Source: an uncultured Erythrobacter sp. (GTDB taxonomy: Bacteria; Pseudomonadota; Alphaproteobacteria; Sphingomonadales; Sphingomonadaceae). From it: 64,000 bases of DNA. Location: the NCBI GenBank assembly GCA_947488085.1, contig CANKYI010000001.1, forward strand, positions 1,497,928 to 1,561,927, in the 5' to 3' direction. Below, piece by piece: positions 32,580-42,138 of the stretch. The notes beneath the pieces were generated by a model, which was not told the DNA's origin, searched no databases, and saw nothing but the letters and a program-made list of their open reading frames with translations. A program made the position numbers and the translations under genes. The first letter of the stretch is position 1. Each line of letters starts with the position of its first letter.

Positions 32580-33347
32580 ATGCCTGCGACACCTTCATGG
32601 CCTCCGAAAAGCGCACCGCGCCTGTTTGTTGCTGATCAGCTCGGCAATGGGCGCATTTTGGCGCTCGACGGCAATCACGCGCATTATCTGGGCAAGGTCA
32701 TGCGAGTTCGCGAAGGTGAAACGGTGATCCTGTGCGATAACCAAACGGGCGAGTGGGCTGCGCGTGTCGGACAGGTCGATAAGCGCAGCGTTGATCTGAC
32801 TGTGATTGAACGCCTTCGCCCGCGTGAAGAAGTGCCTGACCTATGGCTTTGCCCCGCTCTGCTCAAAAAAGACCGGTTTGATGTGGTGCTGGAGAAGGTG
32901 ACCGAGCTTGGCGTGGGGCGCATTCAGCCGGCCATCACGCGCCGCTGTGTCGCAGATAAGCTCAATCTTGATCGCGCTCGCACGATCACCACCGAGGCCG
33001 CTGAACAATGCGCACGAACTGCGCTTCCCGAACTGGTGGAGCCGGTAAAACTTGATGCTCTGCTCCGCGATTGGCCCACGAACCGCGCGTTATTCTTTGC
33101 CGATGAGGAAGGCGGGCAGCCTGCTGGCGATGCCTTTGCGCATCAAGGTGGACCTGCGGCAATACTGATCGGTCCCGAGGGCGGCTTTGACGATGCGGAA
33201 CGCCGCGCTATTCGCGCCCATCCCAATGCGCACGCCATCTCGCTTGGTCCCCGCATCCTCAGAGGCGAAACCGCCGCAATTGCGGCACTCGCGGTTTGGA
33301 TGTCGGAGGCCGGGGACTGGGCAGACGGTGGCGCGGACGAAGAATGA
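32580..33347 (+). CDS. rsmE: 16S rRNA m3U1498 methyltransferase
   Basis: 255 residues from ATG 32580, with AGGGAG 7 bases upstream; the frame to 32271 runs through the opposite gene and is rejected. An N-terminal PUA-like domain precedes a SPOUT methyltransferase fold with a trefoil knot: VLEKVTELGVGRIQPAITRR near 105, LIGPEGGFDDAER near 193, and SLGPRILRGETAAIAAL near 219. It methylates uridine 1498 of 16S rRNA using S-adenosylmethionine. The last residues are acidic. The next gene, gshA, starts 80 bases downstream. Confidence 0.94.
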   Translation: MPATPSWPPKSAPRLFVADQLGNGRILALDGNHAHYLGKVMRVREGETVILCDNQTGEWAARVGQVDKRSVDLTVIERLRPREEVPDLWLCPALLKKDRFDVVLEKVTELGVGRIQPAITRRCVADKLNLDRARTITTEAAEQCARTALPELVEPVKLDALLRDWPTNRALFFADEEGGQPAGDAFAHQGGPAAILIGPEGGFDDAERRAIRAHPNAHAISLGPRILRGETAAIAALAVWMSEAGDWADGGADEE

Positions 33348-33427
33348 CTTCGCCGCACAAAACAGAAATTTCACTTCCCACATCGGAATCGGTTTTCTAG
33401 GGCAACCGATATGAGAGGCCTCCCCTT

Positions 33428-34810
33428 ATGAGCACGAGAGAAGCATCCAGCCCTGATGAACCGGTGATCGAAACGCTCGATCAACTGATCGCGCCAATGC
33501 GCGGCGGCGAAAAGCCAAAGGATCAATGGCGCATCGGAACAGAGCATGAAAAGCTCGTCTACAAACGCGCCGATGCCGACGGAAACCGCCGCGCACCTTC
33601 CTATGGCGAACAATGCGGCATCCGCGACCTCTTGATGGGACTCACCGAATTTGGCTGGGAACCGGTGGAAGAAGGCGGGCACGTCATCGCCTTGAAAGGC
33701 AAAGATGGTGCGGTCAGTCTGGAGCCTGCGGGTCAGCTAGAGTTATCAGGCGCACCGCTCACCAACCTGCACGAAACCTGCGCAGAAACCGGGCGGCATC
33801 TGGAGCAGGTGAAGACCATCGGAGAACGTTGCGGCGTTGGCTATCTGGGCCTCGGTATGTGGCCGGACAAAACGCGCGCAGAGCTGCCGGTAATGCCTAA
33901 GGGTCGGTATAAGATCATGATGGAGCATATGCCCAAAGTCGGCTCGCTTGGTCTGGACATGATGCTGCGGACCTGCACAATTCAGGTCAATCTCGACTAT
34001 CAATCCGAAGCGGACATGTCGCAGAAATTCCGCGTCGGCCTCGCGCTGCAACCGCTGGCAACCGCCTTGTTTGCGAATTCGCCATTCACCGAAGGCAAGC
34101 CCAATGGCTACCTTTCCTACCGAAGTCATATCTGGTCCGACACCGATCCGCACAGGACGGGAATGCTGCCTTTCGTGTTTGAAGACGGCTTTGGCTATGA
34201 ACGCTGGGCGCAATACATGCTCGATGTGCCGATGTATTTTGTGTTCCGCGATGGCAAATATCTTGATGCGGCTGGACTTTCCTTTCGCGACTTTCTTGAG
34301 GGCAAACTCTCAATCCTGCCCGGCGAACTTCCCACGGCGAGCGATTGGTGGGATCACCTCTCTACCGCATTCCCCGAAGTGCGCCTGAAGAGCTTCCTAG
34401 AGATGCGCGGCGCAGATGGCGGGCCTTGGAGTCGGATTTGCGCGCTGCCTGCCCTTTGGGTGGGCCTGCTTTATGATCAAGGCGCGTTGGATGCCGCGTG
34501 GGATCTTGTCAAAGACTGGTCGATGGAAGAGCGTGAGCAATTGCGCAATGACGCACCGAAACTGGGCCTCAACGCGCCCATTCCCGGCGGCGGTACAATG
34601 CAAGACCTCGGCAAAGAGGTTCTGGCCATCGCCCATTCCGGCTTAGCGGCTCGGGGCAAGCTGAATGCCAGCGGCGACAACGAAACGGGCTATCTCGAAA
34701 CGCTCGACGAAATCGTCAAAACTGGCAAAGTGCCAGCGCAGCGCCTGCTCGACGCCTATCATGGCGAATGGAGTGAAGACGTATCGCGGGTCTATAAATA
34801 CTCGTTCTAG
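33428..34810 (+). CDS. gshA: Glutamate--cysteine ligase
   Basis: 460 residues. It makes gamma-glutamylcysteine, the first step of glutathione synthesis, in the cytoplasm. The proteobacterial/plant-type GCL signature is clear: RIGTEHEKLVYK near residue 36, AGQLELSGAP near 101, GLGMWPD, and MLRTCTIQVNLDY near 179, with the downstream region ANSPFTEGKPNGYLSYRSHIW near 215. The length and motifs match the family present in alphaproteobacteria. No gshB is seen in the window. The gene has its own upstream region after rsmE and no overlap with neighbours. Confidence 0.95.
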   Translation: MSTREASSPDEPVIETLDQLIAPMRGGEKPKDQWRIGTEHEKLVYKRADADGNRRAPSYGEQCGIRDLLMGLTEFGWEPVEEGGHVIALKGKDGAVSLEPAGQLELSGAPLTNLHETCAETGRHLEQVKTIGERCGVGYLGLGMWPDKTRAELPVMPKGRYKIMMEHMPKVGSLGLDMMLRTCTIQVNLDYQSEADMSQKFRVGLALQPLATALFANSPFTEGKPNGYLSYRSHIWSDTDPHRTGMLPFVFEDGFGYERWAQYMLDVPMYFVFRDGKYLDAAGLSFRDFLEGKLSILPGELPTASDWWDHLSTAFPEVRLKSFLEMRGADGGPWSRICALPALWVGLLYDQGALDAAWDLVKDWSMEEREQLRNDAPKLGLNAPIPGGGTMQDLGKEVLAIAHSGLAARGKLNASGDNETGYLETLDEIVKTGKVPAQRLLDAYHGEWSEDVSRVYKYSF

Positions 34811-34879
34811 TTCGTCGGCACCGTACTATCTGAAATCCTTGGTCAAATGCACCTTCTCCTGCAGCAATAGGGGAAGAAC

Positions 34880-36202
34880 ATGTCAAATCATCGTATCACG
34901 CTGATCAGGCAGGCTGATGCTCACATCGACGCATTAGATCCAGTTATGATCGTCGAACAAGCAATTCACACATGCCGCTATATGGTGGCCAGTGCGAGCA
35001 AAGAGATCAGTGACATTCGGCTGGCTGGTGGTGAAGCAGGTGAAGGGATGGACAAGGTCAAGGAGGCCTATTTTAACAGCGAGGGGAAGAGCTTTCCAAT
35101 CTGGTTCGGCTGGCACGAAAGCAACCCAGACAGAGCTCTCAAACGCATCGAAACACGCTTTAACGAGATCATTCAGAGGATTGATAAGGGTTTAAACATC
35201 CGATGCCGCCCCGCTACCGGGCGAAGGTCCGGCCGCTGCGACAAAGGCGACTTTGCTTATCAGTTGGGCGGATCAATTACGGCGCGCAAGTTTCACCTGT
35301 GTCCAAAGTGGTTCAACAAAAATTTTCAGGACGGCGGTCACGCGCTGAAGCTTGATAACAATGTCTATCGCGCATCGATTATTGCACATGAAATCTGTCA
35401 TGCGGTTGGTGGGCTTGGCACTAGAGATCAAAGACTGGCTCCTTGCGTCAAAGTTTACAACGAAGACAAAGCCCTTGCCTTCGCCGCCAATGAACCATTG
35501 AAGGCGGCCAAGAGCCCGGAAAATGTCGAACAGTTTCTGGTGTACCGCGAGAGGGTTCGTCAAAAACCGCGGTCCTTTATCCGTATGCCAAAGGCTGGCA
35601 GTACCCCTGCTTTGCAGTGGACAGGCGTGCCGGCCAGTCCTGATACGGCGGTCCATCATCCCAACGGCAAGATCTATTTCTTTAAAGGGGACAGATATTG
35701 GCGATACAATCCAACCACGTTTCAGGTCGACAAAGCCAATGCCAGAATTGGTATCGATGGCTGGGCTGGCGTCCCTCATAATCTGGATGCGGCATTGCTG
35801 CATCCAAGCAATGGAAAAATCTATTTCTTCAAAGGAGACTGCTATTACCGGTTCGATCCCACCAACGGAATCGATCGCATAGATCACGATGATGTGCGCA
35901 AGATAGGACAGTATGGGTGGGCCGGAGTTACACCCAATATCGACGCTGCGATCATGTCGAAGAACAAATCCCACGCGCTGTTTTTCTACGGACCATATTA
36001 TCGCACATTCAGCTTCGGATCAGGTCGCGCAGGCGCATTAATGCACATCCGAGACACGCGAGAGTGGGGCCAATTTGACTATTTGTATGGCAGTTTCGAC
36101 GCGGCATTGATGAATGAACAAACGGGCCATGGGACGTTCTTCACCGGCGATCATTATCAAATGGACGATATGGCAGGATACAACACCCACTTTGGCGGCT
36201 AG
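34880..36202 (+). CDS. Aspzincin-like metalloprotease with hemopexin-type repeats
   Basis: 440 residues. The zinc site HEICH is at 170-174 followed by GTRD (180-183), the His-Glu-x-x-His plus GTxD pattern of M35 (deuterolysin/lysyl endopeptidase) enzymes, so D183 may be the third ligand. From about 250 to 435 are four hemopexin-like repeats, each with an AALLHPSNGKIYFFKGDCYY-type blade (near 257, 304, 355, 407). This protease-plus-hemopexin layout is rare in bacteria. No signal peptide is visible, so the export route is unclear. Hemopexin repeats usually bind other proteins or polymers. The gene is alone, with a CAAATAGGGGAAG ribosome site. Confidence 0.8.
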   Translation: MSNHRITLIRQADAHIDALDPVMIVEQAIHTCRYMVASASKEISDIRLAGGEAGEGMDKVKEAYFNSEGKSFPIWFGWHESNPDRALKRIETRFNEIIQRIDKGLNIRCRPATGRRSGRCDKGDFAYQLGGSITARKFHLCPKWFNKNFQDGGHALKLDNNVYRASIIAHEICHAVGGLGTRDQRLAPCVKVYNEDKALAFAANEPLKAAKSPENVEQFLVYRERVRQKPRSFIRMPKAGSTPALQWTGVPASPDTAVHHPNGKIYFFKGDRYWRYNPTTFQVDKANARIGIDGWAGVPHNLDAALLHPSNGKIYFFKGDCYYRFDPTNGIDRIDHDDVRKIGQYGWAGVTPNIDAAIMSKNKSHALFFYGPYYRTFSFGSGRAGALMHIRDTREWGQFDYLYGSFDAALMNEQTGHGTFFTGDHYQMDDMAGYNTHFGG

Positions 36203-36236
36203 GCTGCGTGAAACAAGAATCAGGAGTAAATCGACC

Positions 36237-36539
36237 ATGTTGATCGTATTGGCAGAGGCCACTTTGGGTGAAGGCGCGCTGGATGCAGCGCGTGACGCTA
36301 TGACCACGATGGTTGCCGCATCGAATGATGAAGAAGGCTGCGTCAGCTATGCCTATGCGATCGATGTGCTCAACCCGGCAAAGCTTCATATCATTGAGAA
36401 GTGGGTGGATGAGGCCGCGCTCGCCTTTCATTTTCAAACGCCGCATATGGCCGCGTTTCAGAAGGCTTTGGGATCGCTCGACGTACAAATTACCGAGCTT
36501 GCGAAGTTCGCTGCTGATGACGGCTCGCCGGTGATGTGA
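36237..36539 (+). CDS. ABM-domain (antibiotic biosynthesis monooxygenase) protein 1
   Basis: 100 residues from ATG 36237 with CAGGAG upstream; the longer frame to 36114 runs inside the preceding gene. It has the ferredoxin-like ABM fold: LIVLAEATLGEG, then DEEGCVSYAYAIDVLNPAKL and HIIEKWVDEAALAFHFQTPH. ABM proteins include quinol monooxygenases and heme-degrading enzymes; most are uncharacterised. The neighbouring gene is a clear paralogue, so a tandem duplication is likely. Confidence 0.85.
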   Translation: MLIVLAEATLGEGALDAARDAMTTMVAASNDEEGCVSYAYAIDVLNPAKLHIIEKWVDEAALAFHFQTPHMAAFQKALGSLDVQITELAKFAADDGSPVM

Positions 36540-36561
36540 GCCACACAATGGGGGCAAAGAT

Positions 36562-36864
36562 ATGATTGTAGTCACCGGCACATTTCGCGTGCCGCCAAGC
36601 ATGATGTCCGTTGTCATCCCGGCGATGGAGGAGATGATTGCCGCCAGCCGCGCCGAAGAGGGCTGCATCGAATACGCCTATGGCTTTGACGTGTTGGATC
36701 AAGGGCTGGTTCGGGTGAGCGAGACGTGGCGCGACCGCGAAGCGCTGGAATCGCATTTCCGCACTGCGCATATTGCCGAATGGCGCGCTCAATTTTCCGC
36801 TTTAGCGATCTCAGAACGTGATCTGTTCGCGTATGAAACAGCTGATGAAGGCTTTCACATCTGA
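36562..36864 (+). CDS. ABM-domain protein 2 (tandem paralogue)
   Basis: 100 residues, same fold as the preceding gene: IVVTGTFRVPPS, AEEGCIEYAYGFDVLDQGLV, RVSETWRDREALESHFRTAH. It starts 22 bases after the first copy, so the two probably form a bicistronic unit. Their conserved EEGC-x-x-Y-A-Y core suggests duplication, with divergence elsewhere. Dimeric ABM enzymes are common; here the two could form a heterodimer, which is inference. Confidence 0.85.
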   Translation: MIVVTGTFRVPPSMMSVVIPAMEEMIAASRAEEGCIEYAYGFDVLDQGLVRVSETWRDREALESHFRTAHIAEWRAQFSALAISERDLFAYETADEGFHI

Positions 36865-36993
36865 CACTATGTCGCGCGAATATCGCATTGTGTAACGCTT
36901 TGTCGCACCGGCCCAATCTGGGCAAAATGTTCACTTAACTGACAGACTTAGAAGTGCCTTGTGCGGATGAATATTCCGCAGGAGGGACTTGAT

Positions 36994-38214
36994 TTGGATA
37001 GACAATGGACGCGCACTGCCGCTCGCGGTGCGCTTGCAATTGCAATGCTCACCGCGCTTGGCGCATGCGGAGGAGGCGGAGACAGTTCGAACAATAACGG
37101 CGTCGCGGTAACCCCAACTCCCACGCCTACGCCCACGGCAACGGGCACTTCGGCCAATCAGATCGTTCAGCAATTCCTCGCGCTCGATCTCGACAATCTC
37201 GACAATTACGCCAATCCCACATTGCCTGCCTACTATGACGGCACGGTCTTTGCTCTCGACAATACGCCCAACAATGATCCGGTGAATGATGCAGCGGCGA
37301 CGCTAGGCCGAGTGCTGTTTTACGATCGCCAGCTGAGCGTCAACGACACAACGTCCTGCGCCACCTGCCACCAACAAAGCATCGGTTTTGACGATGATGA
37401 AGAGCTTTCGACAGGCTTTAATGGCGGGCAAACCGGCGCGCATGCAATGCGGCTGGGCAATGTCCGTTTTTATGAAGCGGATGACATGTTCTGGGATCGG
37501 CGGGCAGAGACACTCGAAGATCAAGCACTCCAACCAATCCTCGATGCAACCGAGATGGGCTGGTCGGACAATGGTGGCACGGCTGCCCTGATTAGCAAGA
37601 TGGAAGGTCTGGAATATTACCCGGCTCTGTTCGGCTTCGTCTTCGGAGATGAGGCAATCAGTGAGGCTCGCATCGCGCAAGCGCTGGCGCATTTTCAGCG
37701 AACCATGATCTCATCAGACAGCCGCTGGGATCGTGCCTATGCGCAGGTCTTTGCAGCGGGCGCACCAAATCGCGCGTTGAACGACGCATTGCCCGGATTT
37801 TCAGCAAGCGAGCAACGTGGGCGCGAATTGTTTATCACAGGCGTCAATAATGGCGGTGCGGGCTGTGCGACATGCCATTTGCCGCCGACCTTCGCCCTCA
37901 ATCAAAACAGCCGCTCCAACGGTCTGGATGCTGGTGAGACGACGATTTTCAAATCACCCTCGCTCAAGAATGTCGGGCGTTCCACCTTCTTTATGCATGA
38001 TGGGCGTTTCACAAACTTGCGCCAAGTGGTCGACCATTATGCGGACGGCGTTCAAGCCGGGCCTGCGCTCGACAATCGACTGCAACAAGGCGGCAATCCG
38101 CGTCGTTTGAACCTAACCGACACTGATCGCCAGGCGCTGGTCGATTTTCTACTCACGCTCACCGACGAAACGCTCGAAAGCGATCCCAAATTCAGTGACC
38201 CGTTCAATCGGTGA
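36994..38214 (+). CDS. Di-heme cytochrome c peroxidase (MauG/CcpA family), lipoprotein
   Basis: 406 residues from TTG 36994, chosen because AGGAGGGA (36980-36987) lies just upstream and the following 25 residues form a lipoprotein signal with C25 (TALGAC). The more upstream GTG 36961 has no ribosome site. A Pro-Thr repeat linker follows the signal. Two heme c sites CATCH at 122-126 and 291-295, with axial His/Met positions not resolved, match bacterial cytochrome c peroxidases that reduce H2O2, or MauG-like oxidases. It should be lipid-anchored in the periplasm. It adds another redox-defence gene to this region. Confidence 0.9.
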   Translation: MDRQWTRTAARGALAIAMLTALGACGGGGDSSNNNGVAVTPTPTPTPTATGTSANQIVQQFLALDLDNLDNYANPTLPAYYDGTVFALDNTPNNDPVNDAAATLGRVLFYDRQLSVNDTTSCATCHQQSIGFDDDEELSTGFNGGQTGAHAMRLGNVRFYEADDMFWDRRAETLEDQALQPILDATEMGWSDNGGTAALISKMEGLEYYPALFGFVFGDEAISEARIAQALAHFQRTMISSDSRWDRAYAQVFAAGAPNRALNDALPGFSASEQRGRELFITGVNNGGAGCATCHLPPTFALNQNSRSNGLDAGETTIFKSPSLKNVGRSTFFMHDGRFTNLRQVVDHYADGVQAGPALDNRLQQGGNPRRLNLTDTDRQALVDFLLTLTDETLESDPKFSDPFNR

Positions 38215-38245
38215 TCTGAACCGCCCGCTGTGTGAGAGCGCAGAC

Positions 38246-39658
38246 TTACTCAGCGGGTTCCTCGTCCGGGTGCGATTGTGCCCCATTCGCATCCGGACTT
38301 TTCCCAATTTGCTGGCCTGAGAAGCGCGCGGCAAACCGCCGTTTGATCCGGGCGAGCGGCGCAGTGATGACACCGTTTTGTTCCATCCAGTCATAATATT
38401 GCCGGTATTTGGGATCTTCGGCGAGCAAATGCGCCTCTTCTGTTCGCGCGCGCCAGTAGTAGATTGCGTTGACCACCAACAAGAAGAACGTGTTGCGGAT
38501 CATGTCTACTGGCGATCCGCTGGTGACGAGAAATGGCATCACCGAGCACCACCAGAACAGGTTCTTTGACAGATAGGCCGGGTGACGGGTGTAGCGATAC
38601 GGCCCGTTGGTCAGCACTCCGCGATAGGTGAGATTGGAAAAGCGAATGCCAAACGCGACCGTTGCCCAAGCATATATTGCGGTCAGGAAAACCAGCCAGG
38701 CGCCCCATACCCACAGCATCGGCTCATTGCCGGCTAGCCAGTGCCCCCAGCCCTCCACATTCGCCTCATAGCTGAGTATCTGGTTGTTGTTGCCGATGAT
38801 CCCCCAAACGAAGGGCGGATAACACAGCAATGCCGCCAGCCACCCGCCAAGGAATGGGTTGCCAGAACGGATATGCGCATCCAGGGGCCGCAGTGTGAAC
38901 AGATAGCCCACAGTCCCGATCTGCACATCAATCAGGAACAAAAGCGTGATCAACAGCATCCCGAACTCAACCGGGTTGGAAAGGATCACGGCGGGATTGC
39001 TCTCGACGATAAAGGCGAAGCCGGGCGGCAGGATCGAGATCATAAATGCGCCAAAAAACGCCTTAATCGCCCATGCGCGCCAATGTTTCTTGATCAGATC
39101 AACGTCCCACTGATCACGCCCGATCAACATTGCGCCAAAATGCCATGTGCCATCCGCGCGCGGGTCAATCATATATCGGTCGAGCCAGATGATATAGGGC
39201 ACTGACAGCACCACCATGGGCACTATCGCAAAGCCCAAAACCTCCATCGCGAACAGGTATGATCCGTCCCAATACCACCGCGCGAGGCAGTAAAATCCGG
39301 CGAGGATCACCCATGTCGCCCACAGACCGGCGATCTTCACCGCCGCGGTCGGCATCGCGTCGTTGACGCTGCGCGAGAGGCTCCAATCAAGCCCGGTCGA
39401 AGGACGCAAATGCACGCGGTCCACCATCAGCGACCAAATCGCCATCGGCCCTGCGGTAAACACCATCGCAGTCAACGCGGCATAGGGACCGGACAGAACG
39501 CCATATTCTCCTTCCAACCCAACCATTTCGGCAAAGGCGGGAAAGGTGCGGCAGAACAAAATCCACACGAACAGACCCAGCAATCCAGCAAGGCCCACGC
39601 CTGCGGAAACATCGCTTTTGGGCAATGTTAAGGGTTTCGAGAGGGAATGCTCGCTCAT
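38246..39658 (-). CDS. ICMT/NnrU-like multi-pass membrane methyltransferase
   Basis: 470 residues, about ten to twelve hydrophobic helices. The C-terminal part carries the isoprenylcysteine carboxyl methyltransferase-type SAM motif: GVLTNGPYRYTRHPAYLSKNLFWW (near 365, in pieces), then TEEAHLLAEDPKYRQYYDWM. The N-terminal 330 residues of extra membrane helices exceed the usual ICMT length (about 200). No prenylated substrate is expected in bacteria, so the acceptor is unknown; membrane lipid or sterol-like methylation is conceivable. It follows bamB on the same strand (111-base gap). Confidence 0.75.
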   Translation of the reverse strand: MSEHSLSKPLTLPKSDVSAGVGLAGLLGLFVWILFCRTFPAFAEMVGLEGEYGVLSGPYAALTAMVFTAGPMAIWSLMVDRVHLRPSTGLDWSLSRSVNDAMPTAAVKIAGLWATWVILAGFYCLARWYWDGSYLFAMEVLGFAIVPMVVLSVPYIIWLDRYMIDPRADGTWHFGAMLIGRDQWDVDLIKKHWRAWAIKAFFGAFMISILPPGFAFIVESNPAVILSNPVEFGMLLITLLFLIDVQIGTVGYLFTLRPLDAHIRSGNPFLGGWLAALLCYPPFVWGIIGNNNQILSYEANVEGWGHWLAGNEPMLWVWGAWLVFLTAIYAWATVAFGIRFSNLTYRGVLTNGPYRYTRHPAYLSKNLFWWCSVMPFLVTSGSPVDMIRNTFFLLVVNAIYYWRARTEEAHLLAEDPKYRQYYDWMEQNGVITAPLARIKRRFAARFSGQQIGKSPDANGAQSHPDEEPAE

Positions 39659-39769
39659 TACCCCCTGGCCAATAGCGCCAAAGGGTTAATTCTCCGGGTA
39701 CATTATCCGCGTTGTGCCGCGGACGGACACGCTCGCTTCAATGGTTAACAGTGCGCCACCGCCAACGCC

Positions 39770-41116
39770 TCATTTCCAGGCGTGGATGGTTCCGCTGTCG
39801 TCCAGGACATAGAGCATGTTGTCGGCAACCACAGGTGGCAACGTCACAGGCTGATCGATATCCGCAAACATCTCAGCAGAGCCTTCGCCAACACTGACCT
39901 TCCAGATTTCGCCGCGCGAACTGGCAACCCACAGATTGCCGCCAGCGAGAACGGGACCGGTCCAGAAGATCGGGCCTTTCCGATCTTCCTCATCACGGAA
40001 CTGCTGCAACTGACTGATCCAGCGCACGCGTCCGGTGGAGCGCGCAATGGCGAGCAAACGGGCATCATCGGTGAGAGTGAAAATCCACTCACCCGCGATG
40101 GAAGGCGTTGAGATACCGGCAAGGTTCAATTCCCAAATCCGCTGACCCGTGACCAGTTCATAAGCAGCCATGCGGCCACCTTGACCCAAGGCATAGACGC
40201 GGCCTGAATCGATGATGGGATCGGCGTCGATATCCGTCAGCGAGCTAACCGTGGTCGAGATATTGGTCCGTGCCAAAGCATCGGCCCACAAAGTGCGCCC
40301 GTTCTCGTAACGATAAGCACTGAGTTCTCCCGACGAATAGCCCGCAATCACAGTGCCATTGCCAGCCGCAGGAGCAGCAACGCCAAACACGCCGGATTGT
40401 GCGCTGGAGCCGGATTCGTTCCACAACAGCGCACCGTCGGTGGAATTGAGCGCGAGGATCTGATTATCCTGCGTCATCACATAGACCTGACCGAAAGCTA
40501 TTGTCGGTGATCCGCGCAGTGGGCCAGCCGGCTTAACCAGCCAATTGACCTCACCACTCATGGCGTTGATCGCCTTAGCCTCGCCCGCGCCATTGGTGGC
40601 ATAGAGCAGACCGTTGTCATAGCTGACCCCGCCACCAAAGGCCGAGGGGCGCATATCGTCGGACATCTCTGCATCGGAATTCCAGACGCGCGCGCCGGTC
40701 CCTTTATCAAAGGCGTGGATCGTGCCATCTGATCCCACTGCATAAAGCATCTGACCACCAATGACGGGTGCCGCTGCGAGGCGCGCACGATCGCTTGATC
40801 CCTCAATCCGTGCGGTCCAAACTTTGGTTGGGTTATCGGCCAAGGTCAGGTGTCCATAGGACTTGCTCGCCGAACCGCCGACCTGTGCCCATTCAGGATT
40901 GGTCTGCGCGGGCGGTAGGACAACCGAGACAGTCGCGAGCGCGGGATCAACCGCAGCACCTGTTTCAATGCGTGACAGGATCGGAGTGCGGTCGCCGACG
41001 GTCGGCGTGGTTTTTTCACCACCGCCAAACAGGCCGCCACCGGCGCACCCAGTTAGCGCCGCTGCGAGTGCGCCAACTGTCAAAGCGCCCTTCATTCGGG
41101 TCAATCGTTTATCCAT
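39770..41116 (-). CDS. bamB: Outer membrane assembly factor BamB
   Basis: 448 residues with lipobox TGC at C24. The mature part is an eight-blade beta-propeller of PQQ-like repeats (GSDGTIHAFDKGTGARVWNS near 128, then repeated W/G blades). BamB assists insertion of beta-barrel proteins with BamA at the outer membrane. It follows the YfgM-like gene on the same strand 24 bases upstream, the normal yfgM-bamB order. In many proteobacteria der comes next; here an ICMT-like gene does, so der was either moved or lies elsewhere. Confidence 0.93.
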   Translation of the reverse strand: MDKRLTRMKGALTVGALAAALTGCAGGGLFGGGEKTTPTVGDRTPILSRIETGAAVDPALATVSVVLPPAQTNPEWAQVGGSASKSYGHLTLADNPTKVWTARIEGSSDRARLAAAPVIGGQMLYAVGSDGTIHAFDKGTGARVWNSDAEMSDDMRPSAFGGGVSYDNGLLYATNGAGEAKAINAMSGEVNWLVKPAGPLRGSPTIAFGQVYVMTQDNQILALNSTDGALLWNESGSSAQSGVFGVAAPAAGNGTVIAGYSSGELSAYRYENGRTLWADALARTNISTTVSSLTDIDADPIIDSGRVYALGQGGRMAAYELVTGQRIWELNLAGISTPSIAGEWIFTLTDDARLLAIARSTGRVRWISQLQQFRDEEDRKGPIFWTGPVLAGGNLWVASSRGEIWKVSVGEGSAEMFADIDQPVTLPPVVADNMLYVLDDSGTIHAWK

Positions 41117-41140
41117 CTATCCGTCCAGTCCAAATTGTCT

Positions 41141-41953
41141 TTATTGCCGAGGTCCGGTGGGTCCAGCTTGCGCAGCCCCATCGGCAGGGATCACGCCTTC
41201 ATCTTGCAGCAATTGCTCCACATCCTCGATCGCATCCACACCCAATAGACCCGCCATCTGGCGCGCACGTGAACGCAATGTCTCTGGAAGATCCTCATCC
41301 TTCGATATTTCGCCGAACAGTGCGCCTGCCTCATCGCGGTTCCCCGCTTCGAGATGCGCAATCGCGACCAGTTCGCCCGCACTGCCAAAGAATGCGTGGC
41401 CGGGCACAGCCAATCGGTCGAGCTTTGCAATAATGTCAGCGGGTTCGCGGTCGTCGAAATTGGTGGCCACTTCGCGCACCAGAGCAAGATCACGCATGGC
41501 TTGGGGTGCTTCGGTGTCAGCGACTATGGCGGCGTACAGCTCCACCGCGCGGCCTGTGTCTTCTTGTTCAAGAGCAGAGGCAGCTTGAAGGAAGCGTGCG
41601 ACCGTGCGCGCACCAGGTGATCCGTCTTCGACCAGAGGCGCGACCTTTTCGTCTGCCCCGGCGAAATCCTGCGCGTCCACCGAATCGAGCGCGCTGATGA
41701 TGGCCTCAGATTGCTCTTCGAGGCCAGCCTCTGTCGTGCTGTCCCAATACCAATAGCCGAACAGACCAGCCAAAAGCAGCGCAATACCACCGCCTAACGC
41801 AACGCCGTAATCCTTCAAGAAGTTGGCTGCATCATCTTTGCGCACAGCTTCATCAATCTCGCGCATGAGAATTTCATCCTCGCGCGATGGACCCTCAGGT
41901 GATGGCTCACCGGGGTTTTGGTCACCGGGAATTTCAGTTGGAGTGCGCGCCAC
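41141..41953 (-). CDS. YfgM-like TPR-type membrane protein
   Basis: 270 residues. A short hydrophilic N-terminus (1-45), a single membrane helix (48-70: GVALGGGIALLLAGLFGYWYW), and a helical TPR-like periplasmic domain. The position just upstream of bamB on the same strand matches YfgM, which works with SecYEG and the Bam pathway. Its tail is Pro/Gln-rich. The 185-base gap before the next gene contains nothing clear. Confidence 0.85.
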   Translation of the reverse strand: MARTPTEIPGDQNPGEPSPEGPSREDEILMREIDEAVRKDDAANFLKDYGVALGGGIALLLAGLFGYWYWDSTTEAGLEEQSEAIISALDSVDAQDFAGADEKVAPLVEDGSPGARTVARFLQAASALEQEDTGRAVELYAAIVADTEAPQAMRDLALVREVATNFDDREPADIIAKLDRLAVPGHAFFGSAGELVAIAHLEAGNRDEAGALFGEISKDEDLPETLRSRARQMAGLLGVDAIEDVEQLLQDEGVIPADGAAQAGPTGPRQ

Positions 41954-42138
41954 GGGGCGGATTTCCTCGTTACAATGTTCAGATTAGCTTAGCGCGGCTC
42001 TTTAAGCAGCGCAGCGCGTGGGCGCAATGGCACACGGACAGGCGATCACAGTTGCGATTGTCACTCCTGGCTCACAATTAACGACCCGCTCCTTTTGCAA
42101 AGATGACGCGGCTAAGTTGAACGCGCAATTAAGGGCGC

